Shown: in pieces, positions 8,874 through 19,046 of the stretch | How the letters are laid out: every line of letters begins with the position of its first letter | Position numbering within the stretch: the first letter of the stretch is position 1 | From: Winogradskyella helgolandensis | GTDB taxonomy: Bacteria > Bacteroidota > Bacteroidia > Flavobacteriales > Flavobacteriaceae | Direction: 5' to 3' | DNA: 64,000 nucleotides | Assembly: GCF_013404085.1 (NCBI RefSeq) | Contig: NZ_JABFHO010000001.1 | Coordinates: forward strand, 930,001 to 994,000 | Made by a program: the position numbers and the translations under genes | The notes under the pieces: model-generated | The model's database searches: none | The model's input: only the letters and a program-made list of their open reading frames with translations | What the model was told of the DNA's origin: nothing

Positions 8874-10559
8874 TCCTTTCGGAATAGCATGGATAAGCTT
8901 TTTTGTGTAAGCTTGTTTTGGAGACGCATAAATAAGATCTGCATCTCCAATTTCTTCAATTTTTCCTTGATTCATTACTAGCAATTGATCTGCCATATAT
9001 TTTACAACCGCCAAATCGTGTGAAATAAATATATAGGTAAATCCAAATTGTGCTTTTAAATCATTTAATAAGTTTAAAACTTGCGCTTGTACGGAAATGT
9101 CTAAAGCTGAAACCGATTCGTCACAAACTATAAGTTGAGGCTCTAAAGCGATAGTTCTTGCAATACCAACACGTTGACGTTGACCACCAGAAAATTCATG
9201 AGGATAGCGATCAAAAGCTGAGGAGTCTAAGCCTACTTTTTCTAAAATAGATATTACTTTTTCTTTTCGGACTTTGTTAGAGGTTCCAATGTTATGAACA
9301 GTCATAGGTTCTAAAATAGCATTTCCAACAGTTAAACGCGGATTCAAAGAAGCGAATGGATCTTGAAAAATAATTTGAATATCTTTTCGCAGCGTCCGCA
9401 TTTCAGAGCGACTTAAATTGATAATGTCTTTTCCTTTATATAAGATTTGTCCTGCTGTGGCTTTGTCTAATTGTAGAATGGCATTTCCTAAAGTTGATTT
9501 TCCACAGCCAGATTCACCCACCAAACCCAAGGTTTCACCAGGAAACACTTTAAAACTTACACCATCTACAGCATTAAAGGGTTGGTCTTTTGTAAACCAT
9601 CCCGTTTTTGAAAAATAGGTTTTTTCGACATCTATAACTTCTAATAAAGGTGTTTGTGCATATAGTTTTTCGTGATTTTTTGCTCTTTCAGTATCAGAAA
9701 TAATGGTTGTACTGACGTTATCAGTCATAAAATCCGAGATCGTTGGTAATTTTTTTAATCTAAATTCTGTTGAAGGTCGCGCTCCAATCAGCGCTTTGGT
9801 GTAGTTATGTTCTGCGTGATTGAATATAGTATCTGTAGTGCCTTGTTCTACTATTTCACCCTGATACATAACTAAAACGCGATCGGCTAATTCGGAAACC
9901 AAAGACAAATCGTGTGAGATAAACAATACACTCATTTTTGTTTCGGTTTGAATGTTTTTTAGTAATTCTAAAATCTCCTTTTGAACGGTTACATCTAGTG
10001 CTGTGGTTGGCTCATCTGCAATCAATAGCTTTGGTTTACAAGCAATGGCCATAGCAATCATAACCCGTTGTTTTTGTCCACCGGAAATTTCATGAGGGTA
10101 AGCTTTAAAAATCCGTTCAGGATTAGGCAATTTTACTTTTTCGAAGAGGTTTAAAACTTCCGACTTAATTTCTGAAGCTGATAATTTAAAGTGTTGTTTC
10201 AAGATTTCTTCAACTTGTCTGCCGCAACGCATAGAAGGGTTTAAAGAACTCATTGGTTCTTGGAAAATCATCGCAATGTCATTCCCTCTAATCGCTTGAA
10301 ATTCTTTTTCAGAAAGTCCAACAAGGTTTTTATCTTCAAATAAAATAGAACCCGACGTAATTTTTGAAATCTTTACAGGCAGCAGACCCATTAATGCTAA
10401 TGAAGAAATGGATTTACCAGATCCAGATTCGCCAACTACAGCCAGAATTTCATTTGGGTTAATATGAAAAGAAATATGTTTAATAATTTCCTTCTCAATT
10501 TTATCCTTATAAAAAGAAATTTTTAATCCATCAACGTCTAATAATTTTTCATTTGCCAT
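8868..10559 (-). CDS. Fused double ATPase of a peptide-type ABC transporter
   Basis: A 563-residue protein with two complete ABC ATPase domains of the Dpp/Opp class. The first has Walker A GESGSGKS, signature SGGQKQRV and Walker [13 protein letters not shown]. The second has [16 protein letters not shown] and [12 protein letters not shown]. Each domain also shows the oligopeptide-type LNPSMR or LNPRLT stretch after the Q-loop. Fusing the DppD-like and DppF-like halves is as in YejF and GsiA. No permease or binding protein lies nearby, so its membrane partners must be encoded elsewhere and the substrate (peptides, microcin-like compounds or glutathione) is unknown. The gene is monocistronic and divergent from the S8 protease gene. 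Confidence 0.93.
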   Translation of the reverse strand: MANEKLLDVDGLKISFYKDKIEKEIIKHISFHINPNEILAVVGESGSGKSISSLALMGLLPVKISKITSGSILFEDKNLVGLSEKEFQAIRGNDIAMIFQEPMSSLNPSMRCGRQVEEILKQHFKLSASEIKSEVLNLFEKVKLPNPERIFKAYPHEISGGQKQRVMIAMAIACKPKLLIADEPTTALDVTVQKEILELLKNIQTETKMSVLFISHDLSLVSELADRVLVMYQGEIVEQGTTDTIFNHAEHNYTKALIGARPSTEFRLKKLPTISDFMTDNVSTTIISDTERAKNHEKLYAQTPLLEVIDVEKTYFSKTGWFTKDQPFNAVDGVSFKVFPGETLGLVGESGCGKSTLGNAILQLDKATAGQILYKGKDIINLSRSEMRTLRKDIQIIFQDPFASLNPRLTVGNAILEPMTVHNIGTSNKVRKEKVISILEKVGLDSSAFDRYPHEFSGGQRQRVGIARTIALEPQLIVCDESVSALDISVQAQVLNLLNDLKAQFGFTYIFISHDLAVVKYMADQLLVMNQGKIEEIGDADLIYASPKQAYTKKLIHAIPKGL

Positions 10560-10631
10560 ATGTAAATGTAGTTATTTTCTTCAATAGTGCTGTGGTAAAA
10601 CCGTAACTCTAGAAAAGTTGTTCACATTATC

Positions 10632-10647
10632 ACGAAAACGTTTTCGT
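10632..10647. promoter_or_regulatory. LacI-family-type palindromic operator
   Basis: ACGAAAACGTTTTCGT is a perfect 16-base palindrome with the central CG step and outer CG pairs characteristic of LacI/GalR-family operators. It ends 4 bases before the proposed -33 box of the protease gene and lies about 70 bases upstream of the divergent ABC ATPase start. No LacI-family gene is present in this window. Confidence 0.55.
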
Positions 10648-10651
10648 TAAA

Positions 10652-10682
10652 TTGTCATATTAACAAAATTTTAATACTTTCA
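10652..10682 (+). promoter_or_regulatory. Promoter of the S8 protease gene
   Basis: TTG at 10652-10654 and TACTTTCA at 10675-10682, separated by 20 bases, fit the Bacteroidota -33/-7 arrangement (TTG, about 19-21 bases, TAnnTTTG) with one mismatch in the -7 box. The start codon is at 10726, leaving a leader of roughly 35 bases. Confidence 0.55.
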
Positions 10683-10725
10683 GGGAAATAAAAATAAGTT
10701 TAACCCTAAAAATTTATCAAAAAGT

Positions 10726-13700
10726 ATGAATAAAAATTATTTTAATGGTATTTGTGTAATGGTATTTATGCTGTCGATGTTTACAGCGTTTTCACAAACC
10801 AATCTTCAAAAAGAACAGATAACGAGTCGTTACGACAAACAAGCGATTCAAGAATTAAGCGAAAATTTTGATAAACAATCTAAAGCAGAAAAGGCTTTTG
10901 CTACGCAAATGGCATTAGTTAATGGTTGGCCACTTATCATTACAACTGAAGATGCTTATATGGAACTTCAAAAAATCTCTTCAGAAGGCCAACCTATTTA
11001 TTACAGAACATTTAATGTTGCTGCTGCCAAGTCCACAAGAGCGAATCATTTAAATTCAGGTGGTTCTCTAGGCTTAAGTTTAGATGGTCAAAACATGGAA
11101 GCACATGTTTGGGATGGCGGTTTAGCACGTGCATCGCATCAAGAATATGATGGAGCAGGTGGTAATAACAGGTTTTCAATTGGAGATGGAACTTCAACTT
11201 TAAACTATCATTCCGCACATGTTACTGGAACCATAATTGCATCTGGTGTCGTTGCTAATGCAAAGGGAATGGCACCTCAAGCGAGTGCTGTAGGTTACGA
11301 GTGGAATAATGACACATCTGAAGCAACTTCTGCGGCAGGAAATGGGATGTTAATTTCAAACCATTCTTATGGATATGCTGCTAGAAATTCAGCTGGCCAA
11401 GCACAACTACCGAGTTATTATTTTGGTGGTTATATAACAGATTCTAGAGATTGGGATGAAATTATGTATAATGCACCTTATTACTTAATGGTAGTTGCTG
11501 CAGGTAATGATGGTTCTGATAATTCTGCAAATAGTTCACCTTTAGATGGCAATACATCTTATGATAAGCTTTCTGGTCATGCAACCGCTAAAAACAATAT
11601 GGTTGTTGCCAATGCTAATGATGCTAATATTGATGCTAGTGGAAACCTTGTAAGTGTCACAATAAATAGCAGTAGTAGCGAAGGACCAACTGATGATTAC
11701 AGAATTAAACCAGATATTACAGGTAATGGAACGGCTGTATATTCTACATACGAGTCTAGCAATACAGCATATGCTAGTATCACTGGTACGTCTATGGCAT
11801 CACCAAATGTAGCTGGTTCTTTATTATTATTACAACAACATGCTAACAACATTAGTGGAAGTTTCATGAGAGCTGCAACATTAAAGGGTTTAGCACTTCA
11901 CACTGCAGATGATGCTGGATCTAATGGACCTGATGCTGTGTTTGGTTGGGGCTTAATGAATAGTAAGCGTGCTGCTGAAGTAATTACAAATAATGGTAAC
12001 GCATCTATAGTTGACGAGTTAACGTTATCTAATGGACAATCGTATCAAATCACCGTAGATTCTGATGGTATAAATGATTTGTATGCCTCAATTTCTTGGA
12101 CAGATAGAGCAGGTACAGCGTCAACATCTGTAAATTCTACAGCATCTAATTTGGTTAATGATTTAGATATAAGAGTTACTAAAAGCGGTACAACGTATAC
12201 TCCTTGGAGATTAACAGGAGTGACTACAAACGGACAAGGTGATAATACTAAAGATCCTTATGAACGCGTCGATGTGGAAAATGCATCAGGAACGTACACG
12301 ATTACCATAACGCACAAAGGCTCATTAACAGGTGGAAGTCAAAATTATTCATTAATTGTGACTGGTTTGTCAGCAACACCAGTAGTATGTAGCGCAACAA
12401 CACCTACAGGATTATCAATTGATGGATTTGGGTCTTCTACAGCAACAGTATCTTGGGATGCTGTGTCAGGTGCGTCTTACGATTTTAGATATCGTGAAGT
12501 AGGAGCTTCTACATGGATAACATCTTCAGTTTCAGGAACAGCAACGTCTTTGTCCGGTTTATCTCCAGAAACGTCTTATGAAGTTCAGGTCCGAAGTCAA
12601 TGTGCAGATAGTTCTACATCAAGTTATACAAGTTCTGTAAACTTTACAACAACAGAAGTGCAATTAAATTATTGTACATCTACAAGTAGTAATGTTAATG
12701 ATGAATACATTAGTGGAGTGCAATTAGGAACTATTAATAATACATCAGGAGCACAATTTTATTCAGATTTTACAAACCTTTCAACAAATTTAACTCAAGG
12801 TCAAAGTTATACGGTAGCCGTGACGCCGACCTGGACAGGAACACAATATAACGAAGGGTATTCTGTATGGATTGATTATAACCACGATGGTGATTTCTCA
12901 GATTCGGGAGAACAAATTTTGTCGCAAGCAGCAACACAAACAACTCCTGTTAGTGGAAGTTTTACAATTCCATCAGGAACCTATTCTGGAGCGACACGAA
13001 TGCGTGTGTCTATGAGTTATAATGAAATTCCTACTGCATGTCAATCATTTACTTATGGTGAAGTCGAAGATTATACGGTTAATTTAATTGCCGGAACTGC
13101 AGATACAACAGCGCCAGTTATTGCGCTGAACGGAGCATCAACCATTAATTTAGAAGTTGGTGATACTTATAATGAGTTGGGAGCAACAGCTACGGATAAT
13201 GTTGATGGTAATTTAACGTCTAGTATTGTTATAACGGGAACTGTGAATACTAATTCTGCCGGAACATATACTAAATATTATAATGTAAGCGATGCTGCAG
13301 GAAATGCTGCCACACAGCTCACTAGAACAGTTATTGTCACACAGCCAGCGGATACCACTGCACCAGTAATTACGTTAACCGGAGCGTCAACCATTAATTT
13401 AGAAGTTGGTGATACGTATAGTGAGTTAGGAGCAACTGCAAGCGATAATGTTGATGGTAATTTAACAGCAAGTATTGTTATTACAGGAACGGTGAATACA
13501 AGTTTAGCAGGAACATATACTAAATATTACAACGTAAGTGATACCGCAGGAAATGCAGCAACACAACGCACTCGGTCTGTTGTAGTAACCCAACCTTCTA
13601 CAGGTGATTGTTCAGGTGGAATTTCAACGTTTCCATATTCTGAAGGTTTTGAAAATACTTTAGGATCTTGGTCTCAAGGTTCTGGTGATGATTTTGATTG

Positions 13701-14721
13701 GGAAACAGGAAGTGGAACTACTCCATCAAGTAATACAGGTCCTTCTAGTGCGGATTCTGGTTCTTATTATTTATTTATGGAATCGTCTTCTCCTAATTAT
13801 TCGACAAAAAGAGCCATTTTGAACTCTCCTTGTTTTGATTTAGGAAGTGCATCTCAAGCAACGTTTACGTTTAAATATCATATGTATGGAGCTTCTTCAA
13901 TGGGAAGTTTAGCTTTAGAAGTGAGTGAAGACAATGGATCAACTTGGACAAGTGTTTGGAGTGAATCTGGAAATCAAGGAAATTCTTGGTTAACAGGTAG
14001 TGTAGATCTAGGATCTTACGTAGGATCTTCTATTCAATTACGTTTCAATGGCATTACAGGAACAACGTGGCAAGGAGATATGGCTATTGATGCTGTTGGT
14101 TTAACGACAGGTGGAGGCTCTAGTTCATGTTCTAATGTAGCATTGTCAATTACTTTTGATAATTACCCAGAAGAAACCGCTTGGAGTTTAATAGATGCAT
14201 CAGGTAGCACAGTTGCATCTGGTGGAACTTACGGTTCTCAGGCAGATGGTTCTACATTAAATATTAATGTGGATTGTTTGGCAGATGGTTGTTACGATTT
14301 TGTAATAACAGATGCTTACGGAGATGGCATTTGCTGTTCTTATGGAAATGGCTCGTATACTTTAACGAATTCTGATTCGGGAATAACATTAGCTTCTGGA
14401 GCATCATTTACAAGCTCACAAACTACTAATTTCTGTTTGGGTAATGCAGGGAATTCAATATTAGATGTGAATCCTGGAGTCATTTCAGATAATCCAAATC
14501 AACATTTTAAAGTACATCCAAATCCTGTTAAACAAACACTTTATGTTGATTTACTTGGCTTTGAGGCTCAAACTTTTGAAATTGTAAATATGTTAGGACA
14601 AGCCGTAGCAAAAGGAAGATACACCTCAGTGATTGATGTGTCTCAATTTGATAGTGGTGTTTATATATTAAAAATAAATATTGGTGAGAAAACCAAAATA
14701 AAGAAATTTGTTAAGGAGTAA
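10726..14721 (+). CDS. Secreted multidomain S8 subtilase with type IX sorting domain
   Basis: A 1331-residue secreted protease. After a signal peptide (MNKNYFNGICVMVFMLSMFT, cleavage near AFSQ) comes a subtilisin domain with Asp in EAHVWDGG (about residue 130), His in HSAHVTGTI (about 163), oxyanion Asn in AAGNDG and Ser in GTSMASPNVAG (about 354). Then follow a fibronectin III-like domain (about 555-645), a GEVED domain (about 660-785; FTYGEVEDYTV), two 83-residue DUF5011-like immunoglobulin repeats (791-957), a MAM/jelly-roll-like region (about 963-1130), a cysteine-containing domain (DAYGDGICC) and a C-terminal sorting domain from VHPNPVKQTLYV to KFVKE. The tail targets it through the type IX system, in keeping with gldH in this genome. 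Substrate is unknown; the domain set suggests extracellular protein breakdown. A LacI-type palindrome lies next to its promoter. Confidence 0.93.
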   Translation: MNKNYFNGICVMVFMLSMFTAFSQTNLQKEQITSRYDKQAIQELSENFDKQSKAEKAFATQMALVNGWPLIITTEDAYMELQKISSEGQPIYYRTFNVAAAKSTRANHLNSGGSLGLSLDGQNMEAHVWDGGLARASHQEYDGAGGNNRFSIGDGTSTLNYHSAHVTGTIIASGVVANAKGMAPQASAVGYEWNNDTSEATSAAGNGMLISNHSYGYAARNSAGQAQLPSYYFGGYITDSRDWDEIMYNAPYYLMVVAAGNDGSDNSANSSPLDGNTSYDKLSGHATAKNNMVVANANDANIDASGNLVSVTINSSSSEGPTDDYRIKPDITGNGTAVYSTYESSNTAYASITGTSMASPNVAGSLLLLQQHANNISGSFMRAATLKGLALHTADDAGSNGPDAVFGWGLMNSKRAAEVITNNGNASIVDELTLSNGQSYQITVDSDGINDLYASISWTDRAGTASTSVNSTASNLVNDLDIRVTKSGTTYTPWRLTGVTTNGQGDNTKDPYERVDVENASGTYTITITHKGSLTGGSQNYSLIVTGLSATPVVCSATTPTGLSIDGFGSSTATVSWDAVSGASYDFRYREVGASTWITSSVSGTATSLSGLSPETSYEVQVRSQCADSSTSSYTSSVNFTTTEVQLNYCTSTSSNVNDEYISGVQLGTINNTSGAQFYSDFTNLSTNLTQGQSYTVAVTPTWTGTQYNEGYSVWIDYNHDGDFSDSGEQILSQAATQTTPVSGSFTIPSGTYSGATRMRVSMSYNEIPTACQSFTYGEVEDYTVNLIAGTADTTAPVIALNGASTINLEVGDTYNELGATATDNVDGNLTSSIVITGTVNTNSAGTYTKYYNVSDAAGNAATQLTRTVIVTQPADTTAPVITLTGASTINLEVGDTYSELGATASDNVDGNLTASIVITGTVNTSLAGTYTKYYNVSDTAGNAATQRTRSVVVTQPSTGDCSGGISTFPYSEGFENTLGSWSQGSGDDFDWETGSGTTPSSNTGPSSADSGSYYLFMESSSPNYSTKRAILNSPCFDLGSASQATFTFKYHMYGASSMGSLALEVSEDNGSTWTSVWSESGNQGNSWLTGSVDLGSYVGSSIQLRFNGITGTTWQGDMAIDAVGLTTGGGSSSCSNVALSITFDNYPEETAWSLIDASGSTVASGGTYGSQADGSTLNINVDCLADGCYDFVITDAYGDGICCSYGNGSYTLTNSDSGITLASGASFTSSQTTNFCLGNAGNSILDVNPGVISDNPNQHFKVHPNPVKQTLYVDLLGFEAQTFEIVNMLGQAVAKGRYTSVIDVSQFDSGVYILKINIGEKTKIKKFVKE
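13099..13596 (+). repeat. Two tandem 249-base units inside the protease gene
   Basis: Units 13099-13347 and 13348-13596 encode near-identical 83-residue modules (each DTTAPVI... to ...VTQP). The DNA is also highly similar, with stretches such as GGAGC(A/G)TCAACCATTAATTT shared, which points to recent duplication or gene conversion. Each module is a DUF5011/HYR-like beta-sandwich that probably acts as a spacer or adhesion unit. Confidence 0.85.
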
Positions 14722-14748
14722 TATCTTAATGAATTAGTTAAAAAAGGA

Positions 14749-14776
14749 AAAGTCCAGATTTTAAATCTGGACTTTT
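14749..14776. terminator. Shared terminator between convergent genes
   Basis: AAAGTCCAGATTT and AAATCTGGACTTT pair almost perfectly and have A-runs on the left and T-runs on the right, so the hairpin can terminate transcription in both directions. It lies between the S8 protease (+) and the exonuclease gene (-). Confidence 0.85.
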
Positions 14777-15490
14777 TTATATATGTTTTATTTCATTATC
14801 ATGAAGCAATTCATCTCCTCTCAATCTTAAGAAAATTTGAGCAACGGCAATCGTGTCTTTTTCACAATACACAATAATGCGATCGACTTCTTTTTCTTTA
14901 TAATACACACGATAGACTTCACTACCATCAATATCATCTTTTGGTGAAGGTATACCCAAAACATTGGTCAATAATTTTAAAGAGGTATACGTTTTATAAT
15001 CTCCGAATTTCCAAAGTTCTAAAGTATCGAGATGTGGCACTTCCCAAGGTTTTTTACCGAATAAATTCAGTTTATATGGTAATTCTATGTTGTGGATAAT
15101 CATACGTCTTGCGATGTATGGAAAGTCGAATTCCTTACCATTATGTGCACACAGTAAATGTCTGTTAGAACTAAAATGCGAAATCAATAAATTTTTAAAG
15201 TCCTTCAAAATTTTAATTTCATCGCCATAAAACGAGGTGACTCTAAAGTTTCGAGATTCACCTTCCATTTTAAAATACCCAACAGAAATACAAACTATTT
15301 TCCCGAACTCAGCCCAAATGCCTGCTCTGTCATAAAATTCTTCAGCCGTAAATTCTTCTTTACGTTGATAGCGCGATTTAGCATCCCAAAGCTCTTGTTT
15401 AGTTATATCTAAATCAGAGAAGTTTTCTGTTTCTGGGACGGTTTCTATGTCTAAGAATAGAATGTGTTCTAGGTTGAGTTTACTAATCAT
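14777..15490 (-). CDS. Predicted 3'-5' exonuclease, PolB-like RNase H fold
   Basis: A 237-residue protein of the family often labelled predicted 3'-5' exonuclease related to the exonuclease domain of PolB. The first DEDD motif is LFLDIETVPE (Asp15 and Glu17 region), the second lies in LCAHNGKEFDFPYIARRM, and the last Asp is in YCEKDTIAVAQ. These acidic residues bind the metal ions for nucleic acid hydrolysis. Its DNA or RNA substrate in vivo is not established. The gene ends at the bidirectional terminator and lies 33 bases after the S41 peptidase gene. Confidence 0.88.
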   Translation of the reverse strand: MISKLNLEHILFLDIETVPETENFSDLDITKQELWDAKSRYQRKEEFTAEEFYDRAGIWAEFGKIVCISVGYFKMEGESRNFRVTSFYGDEIKILKDFKNLLISHFSSNRHLLCAHNGKEFDFPYIARRMIIHNIELPYKLNLFGKKPWEVPHLDTLELWKFGDYKTYTSLKLLTNVLGIPSPKDDIDGSEVYRVYYKEKEVDRIIVYCEKDTIAVAQIFLRLRGDELLHDNEIKHI

Positions 15491-15523
15491 GTTCTATTTT
15501 CAACTAAAGTTAACATTTTTAAA

Positions 15524-17293
15524 TTAATTTTTAGTCGAATTTGGCGTGATTGTTTGTTTTTCAATGAGTTGTATGGCTTTTTCAAGCACTTCATCACGTC
15601 CATTTTTAATGCCTTCGATGGTTGGTTTTACTTCAATATCTGGAACGATACCTACGCGTTGTGTTTCTGAACCATCTGGATAAAGAACCCCAATGCCTGA
15701 TATTGCAGTTGTTAACCCTCCAGGAAGCTGTATAGCTGAGACATTACCATCTGCACCAGCAGTTGTGCTACCAATTATAGTTGTTTTATCTCCTGCTTTA
15801 AAAGCCATGGCTGTATATTCTGCTTGACTCTGAGATATTTCATTTACTAATACTATTACCTTTTCACCTTTAAAGGACCATTTTTTAGAAAGTCCAACTT
15901 TGTAACCTTCTTTAGATTTAAATTCGCCTGGGTTATTTAAGTTGCCTCCTGTGAACTTTACAAAATCAGCCCTATTATTATTTAAGAAATTTCCTAATTC
16001 AAAAAGGACAAAAGTTGAAGGGTAATTTCTAATATCTACTATAATTCCTTTTAAATTTTGAAACTCTTCTTTTATAGAATCTATATCCTCGTTTGTGATG
16101 TTTTGTAAGGTTATGTATCCAATATCATTATTTAGTTTTTTAAAACTTTTCTCAGTTCTTTTTTTGTACCAACTGTAATACCCTTCGATATTCTCTTTTT
16201 TATATAAATCTAGTTTTAAGTTCGAAGTTTTTCCAGCGCGTTCAATTTTTAACTCTATACTGTTTTCTTTTGATCTCAAAATATTAAAACTAATATCTCG
16301 TAAGCGAGTGGGTTGGTTAGATGCTGGATAGTAAGGATTCATGTCTTTTACTACGTCATCAGTGTGTTTACCGTTAATATGCGTAATGATATCGCCTATT
16401 TTTAATTCGCTAGTTTTGTTTTCTGGGTCATTAAATAAATCATCTACAACGAGTTTGTTTTCTATGAATTTAACATGAATTGGAGCATAATAATCGCCTC
16501 GTTGTTCTTGTATTTTATTATTTCCACCCCAAAGATTAGCATGTGTGTCTTTAATATCTCCAATAATTTGAATGGCGGCTAGTTCGTATTCTAACTCATC
16601 TTTAGCATTGATGAATTTTGGGATGTATTCTGCCAAACAGGTGTCCCAATCCTTATCTGTTAGATGTCTGTAAGGAAAATAATAATTTATAATATTCCAA
16701 TATCTAAAGAGTGATAATAATCTAAAACCAGCATCTGGATAAGGCATATCCTCATAGATGGCTTCATTTTTAAATTCTGGATTTCCAACACCAGGCTTCA
16801 TAGCAATATAATGGTGTTCACCTTGATGTCTATTGGTTTGTATGTATAGTAATTTTTCACTTAGAGACTTAGAAATATTAGTTGCTGTTATCCATTCTAA
16901 ATCCGGTTTTAAATGAGAGTCTTCAGAAGTGGGTTCACATTTTCTGCAATGTTTTACTTTTCCATAGCTATCTATCCAAGATAAAAGTAATTTATCACGT
17001 TCTGTAGTTGTCGTCACTTTTTGGTATTCAGGAAGAAACCTAAAAAGTTCATAATCCCAATTATAGTTTCCTTTTCCGGTTTCGGGATGATAGTATTTTA
17101 AAAATCCCCAAACACGTCCTAAAAGCTCAAGGTTTTTTATTTGATTTTCATCTAAGTTATTGAAAGTAATAGCTGAACCTTTATTAAATTCAGTATCTCT
17201 ATTTAAGGTTTCAAGATCTACGTGGTGATTGCTTTGTGCAGTAATGTTTAGAAATGTAAATAGCAGGATAAGAGTAAAATAAAGTTGCTTCAT
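15524..17293 (-). CDS. Secreted S41-family (tail-specific type) peptidase
   Basis: A 589-residue protein with a signal peptide (MKQLYFTLILLFTFLNITAQ). The middle contains a PDZ-like segment (KIGDIITHINGKHTDDVVKD), and the C-terminal part is an S41 catalytic domain with the nucleophile in NEISQSQAEYTAMAF and the following TTIIGSTTAGADGNVS loop, usual for C-terminal processing and tricorn-core peptidases. The N-terminal 250 residues include a CRKCEP motif. It probably acts in the periplasm. Physiological substrates are unknown. Confidence 0.88.
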   Translation of the reverse strand: MKQLYFTLILLFTFLNITAQSNHHVDLETLNRDTEFNKGSAITFNNLDENQIKNLELLGRVWGFLKYYHPETGKGNYNWDYELFRFLPEYQKVTTTTERDKLLLSWIDSYGKVKHCRKCEPTSEDSHLKPDLEWITATNISKSLSEKLLYIQTNRHQGEHHYIAMKPGVGNPEFKNEAIYEDMPYPDAGFRLLSLFRYWNIINYYFPYRHLTDKDWDTCLAEYIPKFINAKDELEYELAAIQIIGDIKDTHANLWGGNNKIQEQRGDYYAPIHVKFIENKLVVDDLFNDPENKTSELKIGDIITHINGKHTDDVVKDMNPYYPASNQPTRLRDISFNILRSKENSIELKIERAGKTSNLKLDLYKKENIEGYYSWYKKRTEKSFKKLNNDIGYITLQNITNEDIDSIKEEFQNLKGIIVDIRNYPSTFVLFELGNFLNNNRADFVKFTGGNLNNPGEFKSKEGYKVGLSKKWSFKGEKVIVLVNEISQSQAEYTAMAFKAGDKTTIIGSTTAGADGNVSAIQLPGGLTTAISGIGVLYPDGSETQRVGIVPDIEVKPTIEGIKNGRDEVLEKAIQLIEKQTITPNSTKN

Positions 17294-17367
17294 GGTTGAT
17301 TGGTTTTACTCAAAAAAAGACATAAAAATGACGATGTATATCTAACTATTTGTTAAATAACATAATA

Positions 17368-18513
17368 TTAAGATTTTAGATTGAGCATTGCATAGGCTTC
17401 ATCTATATAAACATAAAAATCTTCAGGGAAAGAATTGATTGTTTCAGTACTTCTATGATGTCCTAATCTCACCACTATTAAATTGTCTTCCGGGATTACG
17501 ATGACATATTGCCCTAAAATTCCTCGCATAGCAAAGGTGTGTTTCCCATTATATTCACTTATCCAAAAACCATACCCATAAGGCTGACCACTAAATCGAG
17601 ATGTGGTCGCTGTGGCGACAAAAGTAGAATCTAGTAATTGCTTACCATTCCATTGTCCATGATCTTTATAAAGCTTACCAAAGCGTGCAAAATCTCGTGC
17701 ATTACTAGAAATACAACAAAAGGCTTTGGCTAGTTTGTTTTCATCATCATCTAATTGCCACAAGGCATCATTTTCAGCGCCTAAGGGTTGCCAAAAACTT
17801 TCGGAGAGATACTGTGGTAATCGTTTTTTTGTAGCTTTTTGAATCACCATACCTAGCAATTGCGTGCTGCCGCTTAAATATTCAAATTCTTTACCAGGTG
17901 TTTTTACCACCTTTTGATTTAATATTGTTTCAGCTAAGTCATCATCGTAATTCGCTCTTGCTGTAATAGAAAACGGACTTGTGTAAGACTCAACCCAATC
18001 TAAACCAGAAGCCATGGATGATAAGTCGCCAACGGTTGTTTTTGTACCTTCAAATTCTTTATAATAATCACTAACAGGTTGGTCTAAATTTTTAATATAG
18101 CCCTCCATAATTGCTTTCCCAAGTAATGATGAGGTTATACTTTTAGCCATTGAAAATGAATTGGTTTTAGAAGCTGCATCGTAATTCTCGGCATACTGTT
18201 CGTAGTAAATACTGTCATTTTTTATAATGAGATAGGCAATCGTACCAAACGTGTCATTTGTTGTGTTTAGCCGATCTGTTGCATTTATAGTATTGTAATT
18301 TTTATGTAATGGCCAAGCATCGATTGTTGTACCTTTTTTGATGGTATCATTTTCAAAATACGGATAATCATCAATAAATGCTGAAGAGTGTCCTGTAAAA
18401 TAAACCACACGAACCCCTTTTAGAATGTAGTCGTAATCAAAAATATAAGAGGCAATTACAAGCACAGCAATAATTCCGATGAGCCATTTTAATAGTTTTT
18501 TGATAAATTTCAT
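17368..18513 (-). CDS. Membrane-anchored serine hydrolase (beta-lactamase/class C fold)
   Basis: A 381-residue protein with an N-terminal membrane helix (LLKWLIGIIAVLVIASYIF), which probably anchors a periplasmic domain. The SxxK motif is in SMAKSITSSLLGKA, with a downstream YLSGSTQLLG motif and the fold typical of DD-peptidase-like esterases. Proteins of this family include esterases, D-aminopeptidases and true AmpC enzymes. This one looks like a housekeeping hydrolase, not a resistance enzyme, but activity cannot be read from the sequence. It lies 11 bases upstream of a DUF4442 gene, suggesting a shared transcript. Confidence 0.87.
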   Translation of the reverse strand: MKFIKKLLKWLIGIIAVLVIASYIFDYDYILKGVRVVYFTGHSSAFIDDYPYFENDTIKKGTTIDAWPLHKNYNTINATDRLNTTNDTFGTIAYLIIKNDSIYYEQYAENYDAASKTNSFSMAKSITSSLLGKAIMEGYIKNLDQPVSDYYKEFEGTKTTVGDLSSMASGLDWVESYTSPFSITARANYDDDLAETILNQKVVKTPGKEFEYLSGSTQLLGMVIQKATKKRLPQYLSESFWQPLGAENDALWQLDDDENKLAKAFCCISSNARDFARFGKLYKDHGQWNGKQLLDSTFVATATTSRFSGQPYGYGFWISEYNGKHTFAMRGILGQYVIVIPEDNLIVVRLGHHRSTETINSFPEDFYVYIDEAYAMLNLKS

Positions 18514-18524
18514 TGCGTTAGATG

Positions 18525-19046
18525 TTAATTATTTGCTTTGCGATTTTTTAGTTTTTCTTTATAAAAGGCTTTGTTGGCGATATAAATAGTCTTTTTAAAA
18601 GTAGCAATTATATGTTGTTTGTCGTCCACTAAATTCATGGTTTTAACAATATCAATTTCACTAGTTTCAATAACAGATTGTTTTATAGTGTCTATCTCTT
18701 CTTTTGTAAATATAAATTCACCATAAATTGTAGTTTTGCCTGGCTTTTTATAGCGCGCTTCAACGGATTTGTCCCAAACCACATAATCATTGCCTAGAAT
18801 TTGAATGAGCTGAATCATATAAATAGGATCTGTTGCAGATAACATGCTACCACCAAAAATGGAACCTGCATAATTGCGGTTTTTCCAACTTGGTTTTAAT
18901 CTAATTTTTACAAAAAGCAAATCGTCACTAACCTCTATAAGTTTGGCAGTAGATCGGCGATACATTGGCGACCAATTGAAACCATATTTGTATATCGTTG
19001 AGGTTTTAAAAAAACGTTTTAAAAATTCAGTTGCTATTTTATACAT
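18525..19046 (-). CDS. DUF4442 hotdog-fold protein (thioesterase-like)
   Basis: A 173-residue protein resembling DUF4442 members, hotdog-fold proteins related to acyl-CoA thioesterases. The segment KNRNYAGSIFGGSMLSATDP carries the conserved glycine-rich turn of the family, and VWDKSVEARYKKPG forms the next strand pair. The acyl substrate is unknown. Its start codon overlaps the stop of the methyltransferase gene by one base, so these genes are coupled. Confidence 0.8.
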   Translation of the reverse strand: MYKIATEFLKRFFKTSTIYKYGFNWSPMYRRSTAKLIEVSDDLLFVKIRLKPSWKNRNYAGSIFGGSMLSATDPIYMIQLIQILGNDYVVWDKSVEARYKKPGKTTIYGEFIFTKEEIDTIKQSVIETSEIDIVKTMNLVDDKQHIIATFKKTIYIANKAFYKEKLKNRKANN

